Shown here piece by piece: positions 1 through 8,000 of a DNA stretch of 64,000 nucleotides. Numbering within the stretch: the first letter of the stretch is position 1; each line of letters opens with the position of its first letter. The translations under genes were made by a program, and so were the position numbers. The notes beneath the pieces were generated by a model, which worked only from the letters and a program-made list of their open reading frames with translations, did not search any database and had not been told where the DNA came from. Source of the stretch: DASZGI01 sp035938995 (GTDB taxonomy: Bacteria; Actinomycetota; Actinomycetes; Streptomycetales; Catenulisporaceae); assembly GCF_035938995.1 (NCBI RefSeq), contig NZ_DASZGI010000038.1, positions 1-64,000 on the forward strand. Direction: 5' to 3'.

Positions 1-552
1 CCAGGGCGACTAGACGTGAAGATCAAGATCGAGCGGCCCGATGCCGAGGCCGCACGCGACATCTTCTCCAAGTACGTGCTCTCCGACCTGCCGCTGCACC
101 CCGACGACCTGGCGGAGCACGGCGGCGTCGCGAACGCCACGGTGGCCGAGATGATCCAGCGCGTGGTCGAGCGCATGTACTCCGAGACCGAGGAAAACAG
201 GTTCCTTGAGGTCACCTATGCCAACGGTGACAAGGAGGTGCTCTACTTCCGCGACTTCAACTCCGGCGCGATGATCCAGAACATCGTGGACCGGGCGAAG
301 AAGATGGCCATCAAGGAGTTCCTCGAGACCGGCCAGAAGGGCCTGCGGGTGAGCCACCTGCTGGCCGCGTGCGTGGACGAGTTCAGCGAGAACGAGGACC
401 TGCCGAACACCACGAACCCGGACGACTGGGCCCGCATCTCCGGCAAGAAGGGCGAGCGGATCGTGTTCATCCGCACCCTGGTCTCCGGCAAGAAGGGCGC
501 CGAGACCGGCCGGTCGATCGACACCGTCAGCAACACCGGGCAGTACCTGTAG
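1..552 (+). CDS. arc: Proteasome-associated ATPase ARC/Mpa, C-terminal part (partial at window edge)
   Basis: This is the C-terminal end of the AAA+ unfoldase that captures pupylated proteins and threads them into the 20S proteasome. The frame is open to base 1, and the first residues (RPGRLDVKIKIERPD) are the typical AAA+ stretch just after the second region of homology, so the gene starts outside the window. The GTG at 16 is internal. The protein ends in GQYL, the penultimate-Tyr C-terminal motif by which Mpa/ARC docks on the proteasome and opens its gate. The next gene is dop, as expected for this locus. Confidence 0.95.
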   Translation, partial: PGRLDVKIKIERPDAEAARDIFSKYVLSDLPLHPDDLAEHGGVANATVAEMIQRVVERMYSETEENRFLEVTYANGDKEVLYFRDFNSGAMIQNIVDRAKKMAIKEFLETGQKGLRVSHLLAACVDEFSENEDLPNTTNPDDWARISGKKGERIVFIRTLVSGKKGAETGRSIDTVSNTGQYL

Positions 553-862
553 GCCGGCGGAGGCGGGTGAACTGGCGCGGATAGCCCGAACGGACGTCAA
601 CTGGGTCCGCACGGCGCGGCGGGCGTGGCATGAATGTGACACGACCGCCGCGGCCGGAGCCGCAACGGCACGGAAGAAGTGGGCTGTGCGTATGAACAGG
701 ACAGAGCATATGAACTCTGCTCAGCACCTGTGAGTCCGGCCGTGTCGCCGCGTCACATCCGTTGCCGACGTGGGACAACGGCGTTCTGCGTCGGCCCCAG
801 TAGGGAGAACTCGTGCAGTTTCCTGGTCCCGAACATCCCTCGCTCGGCTTAGGCTTGTCGTC
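553..862. other. Intergenic region between arc and dop
   Basis: A 310-base stretch without a convincing gene. The long frame that enters it from upstream of dop has no family similarity before the ATG at 863. A 13-codon frame at 692-733 exists, but it has no recognisable leader features. No clear terminator or promoter was identified. Confidence 0.4.
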
Positions 863-2374
863 ATGAGCGTACGGCGTGTAATGGGCAGTGAGACCGAGTA
901 CGGCATCTCCGTTCCGGGCCATCCGAACGCGAACGCGATGCTGACCTCGTCGCAGATCGTGAACGCCTACGCGACCGCGATGCACCGCGCGCGGCGGGCC
1001 CGCTGGGACTTCGAGGAGGAGAACCCGCTGCGCGACGCCCGCGGGTTCGATCTGGCGCGGGAACTGGCCGACGCGAGCCAGCTGACCGACGAGGACTCCG
1101 GCCTGGCGAACGTCATCCTGACCAACGGCGCGCGGCTTTACGTCGACCACGCGCACCCCGAGTACTCCACCCCCGAGGTGACCAACCCGCGCGACGCGGT
1201 GATCTGGGACAAGGCCGGCGAGTGGATCATGGCGGAGGCGGCGCGCCACGCGGCGACCGTCCCCGGCTCGCTGCCGATCAACCTCTACAAGAACAACACG
1301 GACAACAAAGGCGCCTCCTACGGCTCGCATGAGAACTACCTGATGGCGCGGACCACCCCGTTCGCGGACATCGTGCGGCACCTGACGCCGTTCTTCGTCA
1401 GCCGGCAGGTGGTGGCCGGCGCCGGCCGCGTCGGCATCGGCCAGGACGGGCGCACGCACGGTTTCCAGATCTCGCAGCGGGCGGACTACTTCGAGGTCGA
1501 AGTCGGCCTGGAGACCACCCTCAAGCGGCCGATCATCAACACCCGGGACGAGCCGCACGCCGATCCGGAGCGCTACCGCCGCCTGCACGTGATCATCGGT
1601 GACGCGAACCTCTCCGAGGTGTCCATGTACCTCAAGATGGGCACCACCTCGCTGGTCCTCGCGATGATCGAGGACCGGTTCATGTCCGTGGACTTCTCGG
1701 TGGACCAGCCGGTGCGCACCCTGCACGAGGTCAGCCACGACCCGTCCCTCAAGCACCTGGTCACCCTGCGCTCCGGGCGCAAGCTGACCGCCGTGCAGCT
1801 CCAGATGGAGTACTTCGAGCAGGCCCGCAAGTACGTCGAGGACAAGTACGGCACCGATGTGGACGAGATCACCCGGGACGTGCTGGACCGCTGGGAGTCG
1901 GTCCTCGGCCGGCTGGAGACCGACCCGATGTCGCTGAACCGGGAGCTGGACTGGGTCGCCAAGCTGGAGATCCTCGAGGGATACCGCAAGCGCGACGGCA
2001 TCGACTGGGACAACGCCCGGCTCCACCTGGTCGACCTCCAGTACGCCGACGTGCGCCCCGCCAAGGGCTTGTACCAGCGCCTGGCGGCCCGGGGCCGCTT
2101 CGAGCGCATCACCAGCGACGAGCAGATCCGCGCGGCCGTGGACCAGCCGCCCGCGGACACCCGCGCCTACTTCCGCGGCCGCTGCCTCGACAAGTACGCC
2201 GACTCGGTGGCCGCCGCCTCCTGGGACTCGGTCATCTTCGACCTGCCGGACCGCGAGTCACTCCAGCGGGTGCCGACGCTCGACCCGCTGCGCGGCACCA
2301 AGCAGCACGTCGAGGCGCTGATCGACCGCTGCCGCACCGCCGCCGACCTGGTGCGCGAGATCACCGGCAGCTGA
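863..2374 (+). CDS. dop: Depupylase/deamidase Dop
   Basis: Dop deamidates the C-terminal Gln of Pup to Glu so that it can be ligated, and also removes Pup from substrates. It belongs to the carboxylate-amine/glutamine synthetase-like family shared with PafA. The sequence has the N-terminal ETEYGI motif, which places nucleotide/Mg ligands, and the catalytic-loop segment RLYVDHAHPEYSTPE with Asp95 at the position of the essential Dop Asp. The long NKGASYGSHENYL stretch and INTRDEPHADPERYRRLHV are shared with PafA. ATG 863 was chosen because Dop proteins start a few residues before ETEYGI; the open frame extends upstream to 770 without family similarity. Length is 503 residues, normal for Dop. 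pup follows, as Dop's product requires. Confidence 0.96.
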   Translation: MSVRRVMGSETEYGISVPGHPNANAMLTSSQIVNAYATAMHRARRARWDFEEENPLRDARGFDLARELADASQLTDEDSGLANVILTNGARLYVDHAHPEYSTPEVTNPRDAVIWDKAGEWIMAEAARHAATVPGSLPINLYKNNTDNKGASYGSHENYLMARTTPFADIVRHLTPFFVSRQVVAGAGRVGIGQDGRTHGFQISQRADYFEVEVGLETTLKRPIINTRDEPHADPERYRRLHVIIGDANLSEVSMYLKMGTTSLVLAMIEDRFMSVDFSVDQPVRTLHEVSHDPSLKHLVTLRSGRKLTAVQLQMEYFEQARKYVEDKYGTDVDEITRDVLDRWESVLGRLETDPMSLNRELDWVAKLEILEGYRKRDGIDWDNARLHLVDLQYADVRPAKGLYQRLAARGRFERITSDEQIRAAVDQPPADTRAYFRGRCLDKYADSVAAASWDSVIFDLPDRESLQRVPTLDPLRGTKQHVEALIDRCRTAADLVREITGS

Positions 2375-2520
2375 AACCCCACCGCCGTGTTCGCCCTGCG
2401 CGTCCGAACGTGTGAACCGTGCACGCGCGGGGAAGCTGTGATCAAAGGCCGGGGCCCCGCCCGGACGGTGTCTATTCGACGCCGTTTGTCGGGACCGCGG
2501 CGTAGTGTCTGATCAACAGG

Positions 2521-2547
2521 CCTCCAGGCCCGGCTCGGGCCGGGAGG
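2521..2547 (+). promoter_or_regulatory. Strong hairpin just upstream of pup
   Basis: CCTCC-A-GGCCCG, loop GCT, CGGGCC-G-GGAGG: eleven base pairs with one internal A/G mismatch, ending 39 bases before the pup start. No U-run follows, so a classic terminator for dop is not evident. It may be an attenuator or an mRNA-stabilising 5' element that lets pup be expressed more than dop. Function is inferred only. Confidence 0.5.
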
Positions 2548-2586
2548 CGTTGCATATTGCCTGGCAGGAAAGGGCGGGTAGTCACC

Positions 2587-2796
2587 GTGGCGACTAAGGA
2601 CACCGGCGGGCAGGAGCGCGCCTCCAAGCAGACACAGGACGCTGAGGACGAATTCGTCGACGAGACCTCGGAACTGAGGGACCGTCACGCGAAGCTGTCC
2701 GAGGACGTCGACGACGTGCTGGACGAGATCGACGAGGTTCTGGAGACGGACGCGGAGAGCTTCGTGCGGGGCTTCGTGCAAAAGGGTGGCCAGTAA
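2587..2796 (+). CDS. pup: Prokaryotic ubiquitin-like protein Pup
   Basis: Pup is the small disordered tag attached to substrate lysines by PafA and recognised by the coiled coils of ARC/Mpa. The 69-residue product starts VATKDTGG, is rich in acidic residues and ends FVQKGGQ. The terminal Gln means Dop must deamidate it before ligation. GTG 2587 matches the conserved Pup N-terminus (ATKDTGG). A TTG 30 bases upstream would add residues not seen in the family. The central helix-forming region (LSEDVDDVLDEIDEVLE) is the part that binds the unfoldase. It lies between dop and prcB, as usual. Confidence 0.97.
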   Translation: MATKDTGGQERASKQTQDAEDEFVDETSELRDRHAKLSEDVDDVLDEIDEVLETDAESFVRGFVQKGGQ

Positions 2797-2852
2797 ATAG
2801 CCTCTGGCCTGTAGAAATAACAGAAGCTAATTCGAAGGCTGATGAGCGGGGG

Positions 2853-3319
2853 GTGAACATGGAAGGCCTTGCGGAGAAGCGCCGCCGGGACCGTGCGGCG
2901 GTCAAACCGCTCGAGGAGTTCGTCGTCTCCGGAAGGGCCGGAGGGCGCGGCACGCACCGCAAGCCCTGCCAGAACGCCCGCACCCCCGAAAGTCGCCAGA
3001 GGCTGCATGGAGGGCCGCGGGAGTACGACCCGAAGCGGCGTTACGGGATCGGTACCGAGGACGTCGAGCGCATACTCGCGGCGCAGGAGAACAAGTGCCT
3101 GATCTGTGATAAGCCGGATCCTGAGCATGTGGACCGCTCACACAAGGCGGGTAAGGTACGGGTCATCCTGTGCTTCAACCGCAACAGGGACTCGGCAACT
3201 TCCGGGATGACGTGCGCGTTCTGGTGCGCGCCGCCGACTATCTGATGAGAGGGAGCTCGTGGAGCGGCAAGGGATTGGAAGGAATCCAGGTCGGGACCGG
3301 GCGGCCGGCACCGGCCTGA
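2853..3319 (+). pseudogene. Decayed endonuclease VII (HNH-type) gene between pup and prcB
   Basis: The reading frame from GTG 2853 (or ATG 2859) resembles recombination endonuclease VII proteins, which often sit between pup and prcB in actinobacteria: YGIGTEDVERILAAQENKC, a CxxC pair, then HVDRSH and LCFNRN. Three lesions are visible. The usual HVDHDH core reads HVDRSH. The second zinc pair reads CFNRN instead of CFNCN. After the codons at 3180-3185 the family C-terminus (QGLGNFRDDVRVLVRAADYL) continues only in the -1 frame, as if one C were lost near 3185, while the original frame stops at 3245. The shifted frame ends at TGA 3317-3319. The product is probably inactive; a sequencing error could explain the shift but not the residue changes. 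Confidence 0.75.
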
Positions 3320-4158
3320 TGGGCACGCCCTTCATGAGTTCCGGGACGTCCTCGTTCACCGAGTTCCTCGCCGACTACAACCCCGAGTACCTGCCGGGGC
3401 GGCGGATGGACGCGCTGGGCGTGCCGGGCGGAGGCGGCGGCGGTGGTCTCGCGGCCGAGGTGCCGCACGGGACCACGATCGTGGCGATGACGTTTCCCGG
3501 CGGGGTCCTGATGGCCGGCGACCGCCGGGCGACCGCGGGCAACCTGATCGCGCAGCGGGACATCCAGAAGGTCTTCCCCGCCGACGAGTACTCGCTCGTG
3601 GGGATCGCGGGCACGGCGGGCATCGCGGTGGAGATGGTCAAACTCTTCCAGGTGGAGCTGGAGCACTACGAGAAGATCGAGGGCGTCGAGCTGTCCCTCG
3701 ACGGCAAGGCCAACCGGCTGGCCACGATGATCCGCGGCAACCTCGGGCTGGCGATGCAGGGCCTGGCCGTGGTGCCGCTGTTCGCCGGCTACGACCTGGA
3801 GACCGGCGCCGGCCGGATCTTCAGCTACGACCCGGTCGGCGGCCAGTACGAGGAGCACAACTTCTACTCGGTCGGCTCCGGCTCGATGTTCGCCCGCGGC
3901 GCGCTCAAGAAGCTCTATCGCGCCGACCTGGACCAGGTCGGCGCCGCGACCGCCGCCATCCAGGCCCTGTACGACGCCGCGGACGACGACTCGGCCACCG
4001 GCGGACCCGACACCACCCGCAAGATCTACCCGATCGTCGCGGTCGTCACCGAGGACGGCTACCGGCGCCTGCCCGAGGAAGAGGTCTCCGAACTCGTCCA
4101 CGAGATCGTGGACGCCCGTCACCGCCAGCCCGAGGGCCCCCAGGCCCCGCTGCGCTAG
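3259..4158 (+). CDS. prcB: 20S proteasome beta subunit
   Basis: This is the catalytic subunit of the 20S core. The propeptide is removed before Thr72 in VPHG/TTIVAMTF, which exposes the nucleophile; the Asp in AGDRRAT and the Lys in IAQRDIQKVFP are also conserved. GTG 3259 is preceded by a good Shine-Dalgarno (GAGGGAG, 3247-3253) and gives 299 residues with a 71-residue propeptide. ATG 3319 is an alternative that overlaps the stop of the shifted endonuclease VII frame (TGATG). A run of seven glycines lies in the propeptide just before the cleavage region. prcA follows after 39 bases. The product acts in the cytoplasm with prcA and ARC. Confidence 0.96.
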   Translation: MERQGIGRNPGRDRAAGTGLMGTPFMSSGTSSFTEFLADYNPEYLPGRRMDALGVPGGGGGGGLAAEVPHGTTIVAMTFPGGVLMAGDRRATAGNLIAQRDIQKVFPADEYSLVGIAGTAGIAVEMVKLFQVELEHYEKIEGVELSLDGKANRLATMIRGNLGLAMQGLAVVPLFAGYDLETGAGRIFSYDPVGGQYEEHNFYSVGSGSMFARGALKKLYRADLDQVGAATAAIQALYDAADDDSATGGPDTTRKIYPIVAVVTEDGYRRLPEEEVSELVHEIVDARHRQPEGPQAPLR

Positions 4159-4197
4159 CCCCGTCCGCCTGACGACTTCTTTAACGACGAGGAATCG

Positions 4198-5034
4198 ATG
4201 ACCACCCCGTTCTACGTGTCGCCCGAGCAGTTGATGAAGGACCGGGCCGACTACGTTCGCAAGAACATCGCGCGCGGCGGCTCGGTGGCGGTGCTCAACT
4301 ACGACGGCGGCATCCTGTTCGTCGCCGAGAACCGCTCGCGGGTGCTGCACAAGATCAGCGAGATCTACGACCGGGTCGGCTTTGCCGCCGCCGGCAAGTA
4401 CAACGAGTTCGAGAATCTGCGCCAGGCGGGCGTCCGGCTGGCCGACACCCGCGGTTATCTGTACGACCGGCGCGACGTGTCCGCGCTGGGGCTGGCGAAT
4501 GCTTACGCGCAGACGCTCGGCACGATCTTCTCCGAGCAGGTCGGCAAGCCCTACGAGGTCGAGCTGGTGATCGCGGAGGTCGGGGACACCGCCGACCGGG
4601 ACCAGATCTACCGGCTGACCTACGACGGCGCGGTCTTCGACGAGTCCGGCTTCGTGGTCATCGGCGGCCCGGCGGAGGCGGTCAGCGGGGTGCTGAAGAA
4701 CACGTACGCCGAGGGCGCGAGCCTGGGCGAGGCGGTGCGCACCGCGGTGGCCGCGCTGGGCCGGGACGGCAACGAGACCAGGCAGCTGGAGCCGTCCCAG
4801 CTCGAGGTCGCGGTGCTGGACCGCAGCCGCAAGCAGGACCGCAAGTTCCGGCGGCTGATCGGCACCCAGCTGGCCGGACTGCTGGCCGACGAGCCGGGCG
4901 CCGAGGCGGCGCTCGCCGAGAACGGCGACGGACACGGCTCGGAGGCCGACAGCGGTGCCGCGGCCGGGTCGCAGGGCGATCTGCTCGACGACGTCGATGA
5001 GGCGCTGGACGGCGAGGACGGCACCGAAAGCTAA
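4198..5034 (+). CDS. prcA: 20S proteasome alpha subunit
   Basis: This is the structural subunit of the outer proteasome rings and the docking surface for the C-terminal GQYL motif of ARC. It starts MTTPFYVSPEQLMKDRADYVRKNIARG, the conserved gate-forming N-terminus, followed by the NTN-hydrolase fold without an N-terminal threonine. The final ~50 residues are acidic and low complexity, typical of actinobacterial PrcA. At 278 residues it is slightly longer than average. ATG 4198 is preceded by a GAGGAA-like site. It is cotranscribed with prcB by position. Confidence 0.96.
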   Translation: MTTPFYVSPEQLMKDRADYVRKNIARGGSVAVLNYDGGILFVAENRSRVLHKISEIYDRVGFAAAGKYNEFENLRQAGVRLADTRGYLYDRRDVSALGLANAYAQTLGTIFSEQVGKPYEVELVIAEVGDTADRDQIYRLTYDGAVFDESGFVVIGGPAEAVSGVLKNTYAEGASLGEAVRTAVAALGRDGNETRQLEPSQLEVAVLDRSRKQDRKFRRLIGTQLAGLLADEPGAEAALAENGDGHGSEADSGAAAGSQGDLLDDVDEALDGEDGTES

Positions 5035-5142
5035 GAAGAAAGGGTCGCGCCAGCGCGGACAGTGTTCGAACAACGCGCGGCGGGATAAGTACCGGATGAG
5101 AGTCCACACACTCCCCTAGGGACTTAAGGCGGTGGGGAACCG

Positions 5143-6504
5143 ATGGACCGTCGGATCTTCGGACTAGAGAACGAGTACGGCGTCACCTGCACCTTCCGGG
5201 GACAGCGGCGGCTGTCCCCGGACGAGGTGGCCCGGTACCTCTTCCGCCGTGTGGTCTCCTGGGGTCGCTCCTCGAACGTGTTCCTGCGCAACGGCGCCCG
5301 GCTCTACCTGGACGTCGGCTCCCACCCGGAGTACGCCACCCCGGAGTGCGACTCCATCGAGGAACTGGTCGTCCACGACAAGGCGGGCGAGCGGATCCTC
5401 GAGGGCCTGCTCGTGGACGCCGAGCGGCGGCTGCACGAGGAGGGCATCGCCGGGGACGTCTACCTGTTCAAGAACAACACCGACTCGGCGGGCAACTCGT
5501 ACGGGTGCCATGAGAACTACCTGGTGACGCGACATGGGGAGTTCTCGCGGCTCGCGGACGTGCTGATCCCGTTCCTGGTCACCCGCCAGCTGATCTGCGG
5601 CGCGGGCAAGGTGCTGCCGACGCCGCGGGGCGCGGTCTACTGCGTGAGCCAGCGCGCCGAGCACATCTGGGAGGGCGTCTCCTCGGCGACCACCAGGTCC
5701 CGGCCCATCATCAACACCCGGGACGAGCCGCACGCCGACGCCGAGCGGTACCGGCGGCTGCACGTCATCGTGGGCGACTCGAACATGAGCGAGACCACGA
5801 TGATGCTCAAGGTCGGGGCGACCGACCTGGTGCTGCGGATGGTCGAGGCCGGCCTGGTGATGCGGGACCTGACGCTGGAGAACCCGATCCGGGCGATCCG
5901 CGAGGTTTCCCACGACCTGACCGGGCAGCGGCGCATCCGGCTGGCCAACGGCCGCGAGGTGTCCGCGCTGGAGATCCAGCGGGAGTACCTGACGAAGGCG
6001 GCCGACTTCGCCGACCGGCGGGACCTGCGCACCGACTCGGTGGCCCGGGTGCTGGACCTGTGGGAGCGCACCCTGGACGCGATCGAGCTCGGCGACCTGG
6101 CGAAGATCGAGCGGGAGATCGACTGGGTCATCAAGTACCAGCTCATCCAGCGCTACCAGGAGAAGTACGACCTGCCGATCTCCCACCCGCGCATAGCGCA
6201 GCTGGACCTGGCCTACCACGACATCAGCCGGCGGCGCGGGCTCTACTACCTGCTGGAACGGCGCGGGATGGTCGAGCGCACCGCGCGGGACCTGGACATC
6301 TTCGCGGCCAAGTCGGTGCCGCCGCAGAACACCCGGGCCAAGCTGCGCGGCGAGTTTATCAAGCGGGCGCAGGAGCAGCGGCGCGACTTCACCGTGGACT
6401 GGGTGCACCTGAAGCTGAACGACCAAGCACAGCGCACGGTGCTGTGCAAGGACCCGTTCCGGTCGGTCGACGAACGTGTGGAGAAACTCATCGCGTCGAT
6501 GTAG
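5143..6504 (+). CDS. pafA: Pup-protein ligase PafA
   Basis: PafA uses ATP to phosphorylate the C-terminal Glu of deamidated Pup and joins it to substrate lysines. It starts MDRRIFGLENEYG, with the metal/nucleotide Glu in the ENEYG motif, and has the catalytic Asp57 in LYLDVGSHPEYATPE. SYGCHENYL and INTRDEPHADAERYRRLHV parallel the Dop gene upstream. At 453 residues it has the family length. ATG 5143 follows a GGTGGGGAA ribosome site. The 108-base gap after prcA is enough for its own promoter, but none was identified with confidence. Confidence 0.97.
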   Translation: MDRRIFGLENEYGVTCTFRGQRRLSPDEVARYLFRRVVSWGRSSNVFLRNGARLYLDVGSHPEYATPECDSIEELVVHDKAGERILEGLLVDAERRLHEEGIAGDVYLFKNNTDSAGNSYGCHENYLVTRHGEFSRLADVLIPFLVTRQLICGAGKVLPTPRGAVYCVSQRAEHIWEGVSSATTRSRPIINTRDEPHADAERYRRLHVIVGDSNMSETTMMLKVGATDLVLRMVEAGLVMRDLTLENPIRAIREVSHDLTGQRRIRLANGREVSALEIQREYLTKAADFADRRDLRTDSVARVLDLWERTLDAIELGDLAKIEREIDWVIKYQLIQRYQEKYDLPISHPRIAQLDLAYHDISRRRGLYYLLERRGMVERTARDLDIFAAKSVPPQNTRAKLRGEFIKRAQEQRRDFTVDWVHLKLNDQAQRTVLCKDPFRSVDERVEKLIASM

Positions 6505-6525
6505 CCGCCTTGTAGGGTGGGGGCC

Positions 6526-7497
6526 GTGCTTCGACAGGCTCGGCTTCTCAGCGGTGTGACGGTGCTCGCGGCGGTGTGCGCGGCGGGATGTAGCTCATCG
6601 GGCTCCAGCACGCCTCCGTCCTCCCCGCTGCCGCAGGTGACCGGTGCGGTCGGCCAGCGCGCCGAGATCACGCTGCCTGCCGGGGCCACCGCGCCCACGA
6701 AGCTGGAGACCCACGTGCTCGTCCAGGGCAGCGGTGCGGCGCTGGCGTCGGGCGAGCTGGTCGCGGTGGACTACACGGTCATGAACTGGACCGGCGCCAA
6801 GATGCTCGGCGACACCTACTCCAAGGACGGCGGCAAGACGCCGAACCAGCCGCAGGTGGTCACGCTCGGCTCCGGAAGCCTGCTGCCGGCCTGGAACTCG
6901 GCGCTGAACGGCGCACGGGTCGGCAGCCGCATCGAGGTGGTCGCGCCACCGTCCGCGGCGTTCGGCAGCCAGGGAAGTACGCAATACGGCGTCGGGCCGA
7001 CCGACGTGCTGGTGTTCGTGCTCGACGTGGACGGCGCTTACCAGCCGACCGCCGACATCACCGGAAAGCAGGGCGTGCAAAGCGATCCGTCGCTGCCCAA
7101 GGTGACGGGGGACCCCGGTTCAGGCAGTCCGACCGTCACGATCCCGGTGGGTGTCAAGCCGCCGGCGAACCTTGTAGCGGACACGCTCATTCACGGGACC
7201 GGCGAGACGGTGGCCGCTGGCAAGACCCTGATCCTTCAGTACACGGGAGTGGACTGGAATACGGGCACCACCTTCGATTCCTCGTTCACCCGCGGCCAGG
7301 CGTTCAGCACGGTGATCGGGGCCGGGAAGGTGATTGCGGGCTGGGACACCGGCCTGGTGGGCAAGCACGTGGGCGACCGGGTGCTGCTCGTCATCCCGCC
7401 GGCGCAGGGGTACGGCCCGGCGGGCGGCCAGAAGTCGGCCGGGATCGGCCCGGACGACACCCTCGTCTTCGTCGTCGACATAGTCGACGCGATCTAG
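6526..7497 (+). CDS. Tandem FKBP-type peptidyl-prolyl isomerase lipoprotein
   Basis: A putative exported proline isomerase with a short hydrophobic signal ending AAVCAAGC, a weak lipobox, then a Ser/Gly-rich linker. Two FKBP domains follow (about residues 60-175 and 210-323). The second is the better conserved (FDSSFTRGQAF, GWDTGLVGKHVGDRVLLVIPPAQGYG, DTLVFVVDIV). The first has a diverged pocket and may be structural. GTG 6526 is preferred because AGGGTGGGGG lies just upstream; GTG 6517 would lack a ribosome site. It follows pafA, as seen in related genomes, and converges with a second, cytoplasmic FKBP gene across a strong hairpin. Confidence 0.85.
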   Translation: MLRQARLLSGVTVLAAVCAAGCSSSGSSTPPSSPLPQVTGAVGQRAEITLPAGATAPTKLETHVLVQGSGAALASGELVAVDYTVMNWTGAKMLGDTYSKDGGKTPNQPQVVTLGSGSLLPAWNSALNGARVGSRIEVVAPPSAAFGSQGSTQYGVGPTDVLVFVLDVDGAYQPTADITGKQGVQSDPSLPKVTGDPGSGSPTVTIPVGVKPPANLVADTLIHGTGETVAAGKTLILQYTGVDWNTGTTFDSSFTRGQAFSTVIGAGKVIAGWDTGLVGKHVGDRVLLVIPPAQGYGPAGGQKSAGIGPDDTLVFVVDIVDAI

Positions 7498-7505
7498 CCA
7501 GCCGA

Positions 7506-7547
7506 AGCCCGCTCCGCACGACCGGACCGGCGCGTGCGGAGCGGGCT
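7506..7547. terminator. Bidirectional terminator between convergent FKBP genes
   Basis: A perfect 15-bp inverted repeat, AGCCCGCTCCGCACG (7506-7520) with CGTGCGGAGCGGGCT (7533-7547), and a 12-base loop. It lies in the 56 bases between two tail-to-tail genes. Confidence 0.8.
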
Positions 7548-7553
7548 CATGCC

Positions 7554-7928
7554 TCACTTCACGCCGAGCAGGTCCACCACGAAGATCAGCGTCTCGCCGG
7601 GCTTGATCACCGGCGGCGCGCCCCGGTCGCCGTAGGCCAGGTGCGCGGGGATGGTCAGCCGGCGGCGGCCGCCCACCTTCATCCCGGCCACCCCGCGGTC
7701 CCACCCCTTGATGACCCGGCCCTTGCCGAGCGGGAACTGGAACGGGGAGTTGCGGCTCCAGGAGGAGTCGAACTCCTCGCCGCTGGAGTGCGACACCCCG
7801 ACGTAGTGCACGGTGACGTTGTGGCCGTCCGCGGCCTCCGCCCCGTCGCCCTCCCAGATGTCGGCGACCTCCAGGTCCGCCGGGGGCGGCCCTTCGGGGA
7901 AGTCGACCTCAGGCTTCTCCAATGCCAT
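7554..7928 (-). CDS. FKBP-type peptidyl-prolyl cis-trans isomerase
   Basis: A single-domain cytoplasmic FKBP of 124 residues. It starts MALEKPEVDFPEGPPPADL, as many streptomycete FKBPs do, and carries VHYVGV, FDSSW, GKGRVIKGWDRGVAGMKVGGRR and the IPAHLAYGDRGAP segment that form the prolyl-isomerase pocket. ATG 7928 is chosen over the ATG 30 bases upstream because a GAGAGGA site precedes it and the family begins here. There is no signal peptide. It converges with the lipoprotein FKBP gene. Confidence 0.92.
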   Translation of the reverse strand: MALEKPEVDFPEGPPPADLEVADIWEGDGAEAADGHNVTVHYVGVSHSSGEEFDSSWSRNSPFQFPLGKGRVIKGWDRGVAGMKVGGRRRLTIPAHLAYGDRGAPPVIKPGETLIFVVDLLGVK

Positions 7929-8000
7929 GGCGCGATCCTCTCGTGACGTCCTTGCCAACCGTCTACCCTGCCACAGCTCGGGCCGGGTGCGTGCGGCAGG

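Noticed and set aside
692..733. 13-codon frame upstream of dop as a leader peptide
   Set aside because: No codon bias, no alternative hairpins and no terminator follow it.
527..2026. 499-codon minus-strand frame opposite dop
   Set aside because: It lacks any family pattern, and its residues are the Val/Leu/Arg/Gly mix typical of antisense frames in high-GC genes. The plus-strand dop is certain.
3180..3190. Programmed -1 frameshift in the endonuclease VII gene
   Set aside because: No slippery heptamer is present, and key active-site and zinc residues are also lost, so decay is more likely.
3238..5109. 623-codon minus-strand frame opposite prcB and prcA
   Set aside because: Chance antisense frame; the proteasome genes on the other strand explain the region.
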